A stretch of 64,000 nt of DNA from Janthinobacterium sp. LM6 (GCF_002002885.1 NZ_CP019510.1:4092001-4156000), one strand, 5' to 3'; positions 9,376-17,978 are shown, numbered from the stretch's first letter. The notes: generated by a model not told the origin, from the letters alone. Translations and numbers: made by a program.

Positions 9376-10331
9376 GCGCCCTTCCCTTCGTGCTTGCCCG
9401 GATGCAAGCCAACCTCGCGCAAGCCGGCGCCGATGGCCAGGAAGTAGCGCGCCTGCATGGCGGGGTCGCGCAATTCGGCGGCCTGCGACAAGTCCAGCAC
9501 CGTGGCCAGGTCCAGCTGCTCGACCGGCATGTAGAGATTGTCGGCCAGATAGGCGTGCAAGCCATCGGCCGCGCCCGTCATCAGCATCAATCGGGCCAGC
9601 GAAATGAAATGGAACTGGCGGTCGAAGTGGTCGAACGAGCGCTGCAGTTCCAGGGTGACGCGGTCGTAGTACTGGCTGGCGTCGGGCGACTGCAATTGCG
9701 TCAGGGTCACGTCGATGCGGCGCGCCTGGTACAGCTCGCCGTTGAAACTCATGGTCAGCAAGCCGCCGTCGCCATCGAAATACAGCACGGCGATGCCGCG
9801 TCCCGGCGTTTCCAGCAAGGTGGCGATATTACGCTGCGCCATCTCGGGGATATCGATCACGGACAGGCCGATCTTGCATTCGGCGTACAGCGCCTGGCGC
9901 CGCGATACGGCACTGTTGCGCGCGGCGACGGCAAACACGCTGCTGCCCCGCTGGGTGCCGTTCGGGTCGCCGGGGATGTCGAACACGTCGATGGTGGCTT
10001 CGGCCAGGGGAAAGTCCAGCATGTCCTTCAAGCGCCAGCCCACGGCCGTCTTCAGCTCCTCGCGCGGCACGGCAGGCGCTTCCAGCGACAGCAACTGGTA
10101 TTCGCCGCCGGCCAGCACGGTGGTGCAGTGGCGCGCGGCCGCCTGCACATCCTTGCCCAGTTTTTCCAGCACCTCGGCCGGCGCCGGCCGCGCGGCCGCC
10201 TGGTAACTGGCGCCCAGCACGCGCGGCATGCCGTCGGCGGGACGTTCGACAACGACGGCGCTGACGCCTTCCCGGCCAAACGCCGTGGCCAGCCAACCCT
10301 CATACTTCCTTGCTCTTGCGAATAAACCCAT
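9372..10331 (-). CDS. mshI: MSHA biogenesis protein MshI (PilM-like)
   Basis: 319 residues, cytoplasmic, an actin-fold PilM homologue. MGLFARARKYEGW starts the family similarity; an upstream frame to 10391 is not supported. AGG lies 5 bases before the ATG at 10331. It is the first gene of the second half of the operon (I-I2-J-K-L-M-N), separated from mshP by 131 AT-rich bases that may hold a promoter. Confidence 0.85.
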   Translation of the reverse strand: MGLFARARKYEGWLATAFGREGVSAVVVERPADGMPRVLGASYQAAARPAPAEVLEKLGKDVQAAARHCTTVLAGGEYQLLSLEAPAVPREELKTAVGWRLKDMLDFPLAEATIDVFDIPGDPNGTQRGSSVFAVAARNSAVSRRQALYAECKIGLSVIDIPEMAQRNIATLLETPGRGIAVLYFDGDGGLLTMSFNGELYQARRIDVTLTQLQSPDASQYYDRVTLELQRSFDHFDRQFHFISLARLMLMTGAADGLHAYLADNLYMPVEQLDLATVLDLSQAAELRDPAMQARYFLAIGAGLREVGLHPGKHEGKGA

Positions 10332-10462
10332 GCGACCTATCCAGTGTAAGTGCCTGCCCGATCTTGTCGCGCAGTTAATGCATCCAGCCAATTTTAATTC
10401 ATGAAGCCAACTTTATTGTGTAAAAACAATAAATTAGCGATCTTTTTTTCATGCAGTTGACC
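10332..10462 (-). promoter_or_regulatory. AT-rich gap before mshI with inverted repeat
   Basis: The 131 bases between mshP and mshI are far more AT-rich than their surroundings. They contain a perfect inverted repeat, TTTATTGT - 6 bases - ACAATAAA, at 10412-10433. Its composition is too AT-rich for a typical terminator, so an operator or internal promoter for mshI-N is the likelier reading. No clear -35/-10 pair with good spacing was found. Confidence 0.4.
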
Positions 10463-10915
10463 TTACTGCGACAGCACGGCTTGCAGGCGGCGCTGGACAT
10501 AGTCGGGGTTGTTGCCCGGATTCGGACAGCCGGCCGCGCCAGGCTGGTTGCAGGCCGTGGCCGTGATGGTCCAGCTGGTCAAGGTGCCGGGCCCCGTGGC
10601 CATGCTGCATTGCACGGTGACGCGGAAGGCCGACAGCGTCGTGCCCGCCGGCAAATTGAAATCAGCCGGGCCGATGCACGCCGCGCCAGCCGTCAAGCCG
10701 GCGCTGATCTGTTTCTGCAGCCCCCATTCGAGACCGGCGCGGGCGGCCTGTTCGGCGCGCACGCCCTGCACGTCCATGGCCGATTCCGTCTGCTGGAAAG
10801 TGGAGATATTCACCATCACGGCCGCCAGCGCGGCCAGCACCACCAGCAGGAAAATGGCCGTGACGAGGCTGAAACCGCGCATGCGGCCGGCGCGGTGGCG
10901 CAGCAGGCGCCTCAT
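10463..10915 (-). CDS. mshP: MSHA minor pilin-like protein MshP
   Basis: 150 residues. The N-terminus MRGFSLVTAIFLLVVLAALA is a prepilin-like helix that lacks the Glu at +5, which is usual for MshP and PilX-type minor pilins. A soluble domain with four cysteines follows. The reading frame extends upstream, but the ATG at 10915 overlaps the mshO stop (ATGA). It is inferred to be a tip or minor component of the pilus. Confidence 0.85.
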   Translation of the reverse strand: MRRLLRHRAGRMRGFSLVTAIFLLVVLAALAAVMVNISTFQQTESAMDVQGVRAEQAARAGLEWGLQKQISAGLTAGAACIGPADFNLPAGTTLSAFRVTVQCSMATGPGTLTSWTITATACNQPGAAGCPNPGNNPDYVQRRLQAVLSQ

Positions 10916-11799
10916 GGCGTATTCCTCGCCTGTACCTGTTGCACCAGGCGCAGCACGCCCGTATTGCTGTTCGCCGCGCCCAGGCTCAGGTCGATATTCA
11001 CCAGACCCCGCTGCACGTTGGCCAAAATGCCATAGCTGAAACGGCAAGCCGTCACCTGGCGCGCCAGCTGGGCGCCCCCCTTCAAGTCCGCCGCAACCGG
11101 CTGGGTGGCCTGGATGGCATAGCCGGCGTAACGGGTCAAGGTGCCGGTCGCCAGATCGCACGCATAGGTGACGGGCGTCGACACCACCTGGAAGCGGTTC
11201 GATGGCGATGGCAGCGGCGCCGGCGCCGTCGCGAAAGGATAGCTGCCCAAGGTGACGACGTTGCCGGACACGGCCGTCACGGGCGCGCGGTTGCAGCCAT
11301 TCGCCGCGCTGCAGGCATACGCATTGTTCGGCGCGTACTCCCCGCCCAGGTTGTAGACGACGATCTGGTCGCCCACGCTGATCGCCTGGCGCGCGCCCAG
11401 CGCATTGGCGGGCATGGCGCCGACGACGCTAAAGTTCAGAGGAAGGCCGGGGTCGGGAGGGGTCTCGAAACTCAGCACGTTGCCCAGTCCCGACGGATCG
11501 CTGTCGCTCAGGTAGCGCCCGCCCGTCTTGGTCAGCAGCAATTCCAGGAACAGGCCGTCGTTCGACACGCGCACGCTGTTGGGCAGGGCCAGGCGCACGT
11601 CGCGCGTCAGGCGGCGCGCCGCCGTGTCGGCCGCATCGGCCAGCACCGCGCGCGCCGCGACATCCATATAGCCTTGCACGGGCACGCGGATGAAGACGGC
11701 GACCATGGCGCCGATGATGCCCGTGATGACGATCACGATGACCATCTCGACGAGGGTAAAGCCGCGCGGGCGGCGCCTGATGTTGAGGATAGTTTTCAT
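10912..11799 (-). CDS. mshO: MSHA minor pilin MshO
   Basis: 295 residues. The prepilin signal is RRPRG|FTLVEMVIVIVITG, cleaved after Gly with Glu at +5. A large beta-rich globular domain with cysteines follows, consistent with a PilW/MshO-type minor pilin. ATGA overlaps with mshD upstream and mshP downstream indicate tight coupling of the minor pilin genes. Confidence 0.88.
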   Translation of the reverse strand: MKTILNIRRRPRGFTLVEMVIVIVITGIIGAMVAVFIRVPVQGYMDVAARAVLADAADTAARRLTRDVRLALPNSVRVSNDGLFLELLLTKTGGRYLSDSDPSGLGNVLSFETPPDPGLPLNFSVVGAMPANALGARQAISVGDQIVVYNLGGEYAPNNAYACSAANGCNRAPVTAVSGNVVTLGSYPFATAPAPLPSPSNRFQVVSTPVTYACDLATGTLTRYAGYAIQATQPVAADLKGGAQLARQVTACRFSYGILANVQRGLVNIDLSLGAANSNTGVLRLVQQVQARNTP

Positions 11800-12353
11800 G
11801 GAATGCTGTTCGGCGCATAGCGCACGCGATAGCCGTCGAGCACGATCTGCTGGTCGGCATACGGCACGACCACCTGGATATGCAGGCTTTCCGTGGCAGG
11901 CAAGCCGTTCAGGGCTTGCTCGGTGATCGTCACCAAGGCAGTGTATTTCTGGGTGGGGCTGGCAGCCCAGGCATTACCCTGGGCATCCGTCTTGTACTCC
12001 GTGGCCGTGCCATACGCGCTCACGTAATCGTTGACGTTGTCGAACGGCCGCCCCGCGCCGTTCGCCTCTTCCCCCGGCCCTTCCGGGACGGCGCAGCCAG
12101 CCGGGCTGGCGGCCGTTTGCGCGGCCGGGTCTTGCGGATCGCAATAGGTAAACCGCGCCAGCTGGATTTCTTCCAGCATGCTTTCGGCAATCGCCAGCGC
12201 CTGCTTGCGCAGCTGCGGGTCGGCGCTGCGTTTCGTCGTCAGGCTCATCACGCCCAGGATGGCGGCCGAGGCCAGGCCGACGATGACGATGAACAGCACC
12301 AGTTCGATCAGGGTCACGCCGCGCTCACGCCGGCGCCGCTGGCTAGTGGACAT
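11796..12353 (-). CDS. mshD: MSHA minor pilin MshD
   Basis: 185 residues. The prepilin signal MSTSQRRRRERG|VTLIELVLFIVIVG has Val at +1 and Glu at +5. The start at 12353 gives a basic leader of normal length and overlaps mshC by 11 bases; a frame extension to 12395 is not needed. The body is typical of PilV/MshD-type minor pilins (LAIAESMLEEI). Confidence 0.88.
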   Translation of the reverse strand: MSTSQRRRRERGVTLIELVLFIVIVGLASAAILGVMSLTTKRSADPQLRKQALAIAESMLEEIQLARFTYCDPQDPAAQTAASPAGCAVPEGPGEEANGAGRPFDNVNDYVSAYGTATEYKTDAQGNAWAASPTQKYTALVTITEQALNGLPATESLHIQVVVPYADQQIVLDGYRVRYAPNSIP

Positions 12354-12936
12354 AGCCGGTCTCCCCTTCGACCGTGACGTCGCGCTTCGTGCCATCGCCC
12401 TGGATGCTGATGTTCAGCTGCGCGGGGAAGGTCGATACGGCAGGAAACACATCGCCCTTCGCATATGGCTGGCCCAGCGCATCGAAATAAAAGCCCGCCG
12501 TATTGAGGGGAGCGGTGGACATGGTCACGCCGGACGGACGGCCTTCGCACAGCCAGTTGGTCACCGTGCAATACTTCAAGGTATCCTTGCTGCCGCTGTT
12601 CCTGCCCGTGGGCGGCACCACTTTCTGCTCATCGCTGCAAACGGCATCGAAGCACAGGGCCACGCTGTCGGCATCGATGCGCACAAACACGGCACGGTTT
12701 TGCGCCACCGCAAGCTTTTGTCCATAACGCACGATATTCGTCACCTGGTCGGTAAAACTGCGCGCATCAAAAGTGTCGCGCTGGAAAAACCGGTTGACGG
12801 CAAAGGTCGCCAGCAAGCCCGCCAGCACCAGCACGGCCACCAGCTCGATCAAGGTGAAGCCGCGCGCAGCCGCGCGCAGCAGGGGGCGTGGCGGCCCTGC
12901 TTGGCGATGCGGGAAGACTGTCGGTGGCTGCTGCAA
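12343..12936 (-). CDS. mshC: MSHA minor pilin MshC (start uncertain)
   Basis: The prepilin signature is AAARG|FTLIELVAVLVLAG. There is no ATG upstream of it in frame. The two real candidates are TTG codons at 12936 (26-residue leader, 197-residue protein) and at 13038 (60-residue leader). I prefer 12936 because the longer version would run through both hairpins that follow mshA, including the U-tract terminator at 12949-12984. No good ribosome-binding site is seen for either. The C-terminal domain is a GspH/MshC-like pilin fold with four cysteines (CFDAVC, YCTVTNWLC). Confidence 0.72.
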   Translation of the reverse strand: MQQPPTVFPHRQAGPPRPLLRAAARGFTLIELVAVLVLAGLLATFAVNRFFQRDTFDARSFTDQVTNIVRYGQKLAVAQNRAVFVRIDADSVALCFDAVCSDEQKVVPPTGRNSGSKDTLKYCTVTNWLCEGRPSGVTMSTAPLNTAGFYFDALGQPYAKGDVFPAVSTFPAQLNISIQGDGTKRDVTVEGETGYVH

Positions 12937-12948
12937 TGGATGGCCCGT

Positions 12949-12984
12949 AAAAAAGCCCAACGGGCTGGCGCCTGGGGTTGGGCT
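12949..12984 (-). terminator. Rho-independent terminator between mshA and mshC
   Basis: On the minus strand, AGCCCAAC pairs with GTTGGGCT around a 15-base loop and is followed directly by a run of T. It lies 58 bases behind the mshA stop and just ahead of the likely mshC start. It should limit transcription of the minor pilin genes relative to the major pilin. Confidence 0.75.
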
Positions 12985-12993
12985 GGTGGTGCG

Positions 12994-13026
12994 CAAGCAA
13001 GGCCGGGCGTGGCCGGGCCTTGCTTG
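12994..13026 (-). other. 11-bp stem hairpin behind mshA
   Basis: CAAGCAAGGCC and GGCCTTGCTTG form a perfect 11-bp stem with an 11-base loop, 16 bases behind the mshA stop. It has no T-tract of its own. It may protect the 3' end of the abundant mshA message in tandem with the terminator that follows at 12949-12984. Confidence 0.65.
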
Positions 13027-13041
13027 CAGAGTGCTCAAAAA

Positions 13042-13515
13042 TTACTTACACGTGGTGGTAGTTGCCGCAATGGACACTACCGGGGCGACAGTCGCCGTTG
13101 GGACGGGGTACGTGACCGAACATGTCGTGCGCGTTGCATCAGGGGTCACGACGAAACCAGCGGTAGTTGTGATCACGTAATCAGGAGTGGCAATACCCGC
13201 AGCCAGTCCAATCCCGGCGGCATCGGCCGTAGGATAGCCACCTACCCCGGTAATCGCCTGACCTTCCATCTTCACCGAGTTGCCATCGGCGGGCGAACCG
13301 CTCACCAGCCACTGCGCATGGTACAGCGCCGCGCCTGCCTTGAGGGCGCCAGCGGCCGCCTGCATCTTGGCCACGCGCGCATCGGTCGACATGTCGATGA
13401 ATTTAGGAATCGCCGTGGCGGCCAGGATGCCCAGGATCACGATGACGACGATCAGTTCGATCAGGGTAAAACCTGCCTGGGCGCCGCTTTTCATACTACG
13501 TAAAGACTTGTTCAT
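13042..13515 (-). CDS. mshA: MSHA major pilin MshA
   Basis: 157 residues. A 15-residue leader MNKSLRSMKSGAQAG is followed by FTLIELIVVIVILGILAATA, the classic type IVa prepilin helix with Phe +1 and Glu +5. The mature protein has two C-terminal cysteines (TRTTCSV and the final TCK) for the D-loop disulphide. GGAGA lies 7 bases ahead of the ATG at 13515, so the longer frame to 13674 is rejected. It is inferred to be the major pilin subunit of a mannose-sensitive-haemagglutinin-type pilus used in attachment. Confidence 0.92.
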   Translation of the reverse strand: MNKSLRSMKSGAQAGFTLIELIVVIVILGILAATAIPKFIDMSTDARVAKMQAAAGALKAGAALYHAQWLVSGSPADGNSVKMEGQAITGVGGYPTADAAGIGLAAGIATPDYVITTTAGFVVTPDATRTTCSVTYPVPTATVAPVVSIAATTTTCK

Positions 13516-13545
13516 TCTTGCTTTCTCCAAAATCAAATAAAAAAC

Positions 13546-13561
13546 TTCAAAACCAACGCCA
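13546..13561 (-). promoter_or_regulatory. Possible sigma54-type promoter of mshA
   Basis: On the minus strand, TGGCGTTGGTTTTGAA carries TGGC and TTG at the spacing of -24/-12 elements (the consensus ends TTGC, here TTGA). A start about 12 bases downstream would leave a ~20-base leader with the Shine-Dalgarno site. Several type IV pilin genes are sigma54-dependent, but the match is imperfect. Confidence 0.28.
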
Positions 13562-13594
13562 TGACACTGTCGCTGCACCGGACCAGGAAGCGCG

Positions 13595-14101
13595 TCAGTT
13601 GGCTGCCGAGTCCGGCGATTTCCACACCACGATATCGGGTTCCTGGGCGAGCTTGTCAAGATCGGCATCCGCACGTGGCAAGATTACCTTAAATTTCACT
13701 AAATCAACCCTTTTACTGGGAAAAATATTGCCATTACTAAACAAATAGATGATTTTTTGCTCTTTTTTATCGTACAACCAATTCCCCGCAGGCAATTTCT
13801 CAAGCTCCGGCTGCGCAAATTCGCCCAGATAGTTGGCCGGCTTATCCATCAGCCAGTCGAACGGGTTTTGCCGCGCCAGCGCCGGCAACTGGTCGCGCCG
13901 GTCCGCCAGGTACAGGTGCAGCACCTGCACGCGCAAGCTGGTGCGCAGGACGCCCAGCATCTGCGCCACGGCCACCTGCTGTGCCTGCTGCTGGTAATAG
14001 CTGACCCGGTTCAGGAACACCCCCGTCAGGATGGCGAACACGCCCGCCGCCACCGCCAGCTCGAACAGGGTGAAACCGCGCTGGCGGAACGGTTTTGCCA
14101 T
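13595..14101 (-). CDS. mshB: MSHA minor pilin MshB
   Basis: 168 residues. It begins MAKPFRQRG|FTLFELAVAAGVFAIL, a 9-residue prepilin leader with Glu at +5. The soluble domain is short and lacks cysteines. The ATG at 14101 shares one base with the mshG stop (TGATG). Its place between mshG and mshA matches mshB in known MSHA loci. Confidence 0.83.
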   Translation of the reverse strand: MAKPFRQRGFTLFELAVAAGVFAILTGVFLNRVSYYQQQAQQVAVAQMLGVLRTSLRVQVLHLYLADRRDQLPALARQNPFDWLMDKPANYLGEFAQPELEKLPAGNWLYDKKEQKIIYLFSNGNIFPSKRVDLVKFKVILPRADADLDKLAQEPDIVVWKSPDSAAN

Positions 14102-15336
14102 CAGTGCAGGGCCGCCCGGCCCAGGTCCCAGATCGGCAGGAAGATGCCCAGCGCCAGCACCAGCACCATGGCGCCGAGGAAGACGATCAAGATCGGCTCG
14201 ATCTGCGCCGACAGGGTTTTCAGCTCGTAGTCGACTTCGCGCTCGTACATGTCCGCGATCTCGTCCATCAGGTCGTCGAGCGAACCGGATTCCTCGCCCA
14301 CGGCGATCATCTGCAGCACCACGGGCGTGAAGACGCCGGCCGCCACGGAGGTGCGCAAGATGCTTTCGCCCCGCTCGACGCCGTCGCGCATCTGCTCCAC
14401 GCGCGCGCTCAGATACGTGTTGTCGACCGTTTGCGACACCACCGTCAGCGCCTGCACGATGGGCACGCCGCTCGTGCTCGACAGGGCAAAACTGCGCGCG
14501 AAGCGGGCCATCGTGCCCTTCAGGATGATCTTGCCGGCGATCGGCAGGCGCAGCTTGGCGCGGTCCCACTTATATAGACCCTCTTTCGTGCGCAGCCAGG
14601 CGCGCCAGCCGAAAAAGCCGCCCACGCCCAGCATCAGCAATATCGGCCAGTACGCCACGGTAAAGCGCGAGGTACCGATCAGGATGCGCGTCATCAAGGG
14701 CAGTTCCGCATGGAAACTGGCAAAGACCTTCTCGAACTGGGGAATGACGAAGATATTCACCACGATCATGGCGGCCAGCATGGCGAAAACGACGAAGGTC
14801 GGGTAGCGCGTCGCCGTTTTCACGCGCGCGCGCATGTCGCGGTCGAATTCCAGGTGGTTGAACAGGCGCAAGAACACTTCATCGAGCCGGCCCGTCATTT
14901 CGCCCACGCGCACCATCGACAGGTAGAACGGCGTGAAGATGGCGGGATGGCGCGCCATGGCGGCCGACAGTTCGCGCCCCGCATCGAGCGACTCGCGCAC
15001 ATCCTTGATGATGCGCCCGAACGCGGGGCTGATGGCGGACTCCTGCAGGCCGGCCAGGCCGCGCATGATGGGCACGCCCGCTTTCAGCAGAGTGTACAGC
15101 TGGCGGCTGAACAGCTGCACGTCCATGGGCGTGACCTTTTTCTCGGTCAGCTTGTCCCACCAGCCCAGCTGGTTGGCGCCCGCCTTCGTCACCGTCTGTT
15201 TCGTGGCGCTGATGTCGACGGGCGTGCTGCCGCCCGCCATCAATTGGTCGGCCACGGCGCCGCTGTCGGCGCCTTCCATGACGCCGGTCAACAGTTCACC
15301 GCTGGCGCTGCGCGCCTTGTAGGAGAAAAACGGCAC
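14101..15336 (-). CDS. mshG: MSHA inner-membrane platform protein MshG
   Basis: 411 residues, PilC/GspF family. Two cytoplasmic helical T2SSF domains (about residues 75-195 and 275-395) and three membrane segments are visible, with the repeated motif GxxxxxxLxxGExSGxLDD. It is inferred to anchor pilin extrusion at the inner membrane, driven by MshE. It is separated from mshE by a single base. Confidence 0.93.
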   Translation of the reverse strand: MPFFSYKARSASGELLTGVMEGADSGAVADQLMAGGSTPVDISATKQTVTKAGANQLGWWDKLTEKKVTPMDVQLFSRQLYTLLKAGVPIMRGLAGLQESAISPAFGRIIKDVRESLDAGRELSAAMARHPAIFTPFYLSMVRVGEMTGRLDEVFLRLFNHLEFDRDMRARVKTATRYPTFVVFAMLAAMIVVNIFVIPQFEKVFASFHAELPLMTRILIGTSRFTVAYWPILLMLGVGGFFGWRAWLRTKEGLYKWDRAKLRLPIAGKIILKGTMARFARSFALSSTSGVPIVQALTVVSQTVDNTYLSARVEQMRDGVERGESILRTSVAAGVFTPVVLQMIAVGEESGSLDDLMDEIADMYEREVDYELKTLSAQIEPILIVFLGAMVLVLALGIFLPIWDLGRAALH

Positions 15337-15337
15337 C

Positions 15338-17041
15338 TCAATCCTCGCTCTGGTTGCTGATGCGCATCGCTTCCATCACCGTCGTGCGGCCCTGGACCAC
15401 CAGCTGCACGGCGTGGCGGCGCAGGGTTTCGCCCGCCATCTGCGCCGTCGCCACCTTCATGAAGTGGGAAGGATCGGCATGGTTGGCGGCATCGGCCACG
15501 GCGCGCGTGATTTCCAGCAATTCGTACACGCCCGTGCGGCCCCGGTAGCCCATGCCGTTGCAATGCGAACAGCCCTTGCCGTGGAAATACTGGTTGCGCT
15601 CGACCAGCTCGCCCAGTTCCAGGCGCAGCCATTCGTATTCGTTCGGCGTGGGCGCGTAGGGCGTGCTGCAGCTTTCGCAGATCACGCGCACCAGGCGCTG
15701 CGCCAGCACGGCTTGCAGCGAGCTGCCCACCATGTAGCGGGGCACGCCCATGTCCATCAGGCGCAGCGGCGTGCTGATGGCGTCGTTGGTATGCAGGGTC
15801 GACAGCACCAAATGGCCCGTCATGGCGGCGCGCAAGCCGATTTGCGCCGTTTCCTGGTCGCGCATCTCGCCCACCAGCACGATGTCGGGATCTTGCCGCA
15901 GGGCCGAGCGCAGCACCCTGGCGAAATTCAGCTCGATCTTGTCGTTTACTTGCACCTGGTTAATACCCGGCAAGCGGTACTCGACGGGGTCTTCCACCGT
16001 GATGAGCTTTTTTTCCACGGAATTGAGCTCGGACAAGGCGCAGTACAAGGTCGTCGTCTTGCCGCTGCCGGTCGGCCCCGTCACCAGCACGAGGCCGTTC
16101 GGGCGGCTGACGATGGCGCGGAATTGCGCCACCAGCGCAGGCGGCATGCCGATGGCGTCCAGGCGCAAGGTCGTGCCGCCCTGGTTCAGCAGGCGCATCA
16201 CCACCGATTCGCCGTATTGCGTCGGCATGGTGGAAATACGCACGTCGATGCGCTGGTTTTTCACGCGGATGGCGAAGCGGCCATCCTGCGGCAAGCGCTT
16301 CTCGGAAATATCGAGGTCCGACATCAGCTTTAAACGCAGCGCCAGCGAACTGGCGATCTTGCTGTCCGCTTCCGTCTGCAGGTGCAGCACGCCGTCGATG
16401 CGGAAACGGATCTGCAGCCGGCCTTCCTGCGGCTCGATGTGGATGTCCGAGGCGCGCACCTGGGTGGCATCCTCGAACACGGATTGCAGCAGCTTGACGA
16501 TGGGCGCCTCTTCCAGGCCCGGATTGGCGGCCAGCGCGCCGAAGTCGACGGACACGTCGCCCAGGTCCTGCTCCAGCTCGCGCGTCAGGGTGGAAATGTC
16601 TTCCGTGCGGCGGTAAATGCGGTCGATGGCGGCCAGCACTTCCGTCTCATTGACGACGGCCAGTTCGATATGGCGCTTGACCAGGCGCGAGATTTCATCG
16701 TACGCGAACAGGTCCGTGGGATCGGACATGCCGACCAGCAAACCCTCGCGGCGGTCTTCCAGCACCAGCGCGCGGAAGCGCCGCGCCTGGGTTTCCGGCA
16801 GCAGCCGCACCAGTTCGGGATTGATGTTGAAAAACTTCAGGTTGATGTAGGGAATGTCGAGCTGGCGCGCCAGGGCGCCCGAAATCTGCTCTTCCGTGAC
16901 GAAGCCGTGCTCGACAAAAACGCGGCCCAACTTGCGTCCCGAACGCTTCTGTTCCGTCAAGGCCTGGCCCAACTGTTCTTCCGTCAGCAATTTCTGCTGC
17001 ACCAAAATCTCACCGAGCCGGACTTTCTCTGGCCTTGCCAT
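15338..17041 (-). CDS. mshE: MSHA assembly ATPase MshE with c-di-GMP motif
   Basis: 567 residues, PilB/GspE family, powering pilus extension. The N-terminal MshEN domain carries two tandem c-di-GMP-binding motifs. The first is R8-L9-G10, L13, L24, L28, Q31 and matches the published consensus exactly. The second is K37-L38-G39, F42, I53, L57, Q60, a close match. The ATPase core has Walker A GPTGSGKT near residue 322, an Asp box, Walker B and a four-cysteine zinc site (CESC, CSHC). It is the first gene of the operon. Confidence 0.95.
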   Translation of the reverse strand: MARPEKVRLGEILVQQKLLTEEQLGQALTEQKRSGRKLGRVFVEHGFVTEEQISGALARQLDIPYINLKFFNINPELVRLLPETQARRFRALVLEDRREGLLVGMSDPTDLFAYDEISRLVKRHIELAVVNETEVLAAIDRIYRRTEDISTLTRELEQDLGDVSVDFGALAANPGLEEAPIVKLLQSVFEDATQVRASDIHIEPQEGRLQIRFRIDGVLHLQTEADSKIASSLALRLKLMSDLDISEKRLPQDGRFAIRVKNQRIDVRISTMPTQYGESVVMRLLNQGGTTLRLDAIGMPPALVAQFRAIVSRPNGLVLVTGPTGSGKTTTLYCALSELNSVEKKLITVEDPVEYRLPGINQVQVNDKIELNFARVLRSALRQDPDIVLVGEMRDQETAQIGLRAAMTGHLVLSTLHTNDAISTPLRLMDMGVPRYMVGSSLQAVLAQRLVRVICESCSTPYAPTPNEYEWLRLELGELVERNQYFHGKGCSHCNGMGYRGRTGVYELLEITRAVADAANHADPSHFMKVATAQMAGETLRRHAVQLVVQGRTTVMEAMRISNQSED

Positions 17042-17249
17042 GCTTGCTCCTCGACAAATTTTTCAAACGATGCACGCCAGCGGCGCGCGCAGGTATTTTA
17101 TTCCAGAACCTGTTGTTTCTTAAAGAAAATACATTCCATCATTTGATTTTTGCGCATTTCAACACTCGGCAAGTAAACACTTGCCGCCCGCCGGCACCCA
17201 TGGCAATAATGGCGGTCGTGCCCCGTCTTGCCTGCCGACCATTGCCACT
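17042..17249. promoter_or_regulatory. Divergent promoter region between two pilus-type clusters
   Basis: This 208-base region lies between mshE (leftward) and the ABC ATPase (rightward). It contains an AT-rich block (17096-17165) and a perfect 8-bp inverted repeat, CGGCAAGT - AAAC - ACTTGCCG, at 17167-17186. Both operons must start here. The repeat could be a shared operator or an RNA hairpin in the leader of the rightward operon. Confidence 0.5.
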
Positions 17250-17978
17250 ATGAACGCCTGCGCCATCGAGTTCCACAACGTGCATCTGCAGCTGGCGGGC
17301 AGCGCCGTGCTGCGCGGCGTCGACCTGCAGGTGCGCGCGGGGGAACTGTTCGGCCTGGTTGGCGTGAATGGCGCGGGCAAGACTTCCCTGCTGAAATGCC
17401 TGCTGGACTTCTGTACGCCCGAGCGGGGCGAGATCGCCATCTTCGGCCAGCCGCACCGGCATGGCGCGGCGCGCCAGCCGCTGTCGTTTCTGCCGGAACG
17501 CTTCCAGGCGCCGTATTACCTGACGGGCGGCGACTTCCTGCGCTATCTGGCGCGCCTGCACAAGGTGCGCCCCGATGCGCAAGCGCTGCAGCAAACCCTG
17601 GACGCGCTGGACCTGGCGCCGGACGCCCTGCTGCGCCCCGCGCGCGCGTATTCGAAAGGCATGATGCAGAAATTGGGGCTGGCCGCATGCTTGCTATCGG
17701 GCAAGCCGCAACTGCTGCTCGACGAACCGATGAGCGGACTCGACCCGAAAGCGCGCGCGCAATTCAAGCAGGTATTGCGGCAAGCGCGCGCGCAAGGCCG
17801 CGGCGCCCTGCTCACCTCGCATGCGCTGGCCGACGTGGAAGAATTGTGCGACCGCATGGCCATCCTGCATGGCGGCCGCATCGTGTTTGCGGGCACGCCC
17901 GCCGAATGCCGCGCGCGCCATGGCGGCGCGGCCGACGCCAGCCTGGAGCAGGCTTTCCTCAATTGCATCGCGGCATGA
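17250..17978 (+). CDS. ABC transporter ATP-binding protein
   Basis: 242 residues. Walker A is G38-V-N-G-A-G-K-T45, Walker B LLLDEPMSGLD, and the H-loop lies in LLTSHALADVEE. The signature motif is YSKGM in place of LSGGQ, as in many ABC-2 exporters. The ATG at 17250 starts the homology; a TTG extension to 17181 is less likely. The likely partner permease is encoded at 30017 at the far end of the same gene string. It overlaps the next gene by ATGA. Confidence 0.87.
   Translation: MNACAIEFHNVHLQLAGSAVLRGVDLQVRAGELFGLVGVNGAGKTSLLKCLLDFCTPERGEIAIFGQPHRHGAARQPLSFLPERFQAPYYLTGGDFLRYLARLHKVRPDAQALQQTLDALDLAPDALLRPARAYSKGMMQKLGLAACLLSGKPQLLLDEPMSGLDPKARAQFKQVLRQARAQGRGALLTSHALADVEELCDRMAILHGGRIVFAGTPAECRARHGGAADASLEQAFLNCIAA

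Noticed and set aside
12937-13038. N-terminal extension of MshC to the TTG at 13038.
   Set aside because: It would make a 60-residue prepilin leader and place a terminator and an 11-bp hairpin inside the coding sequence.
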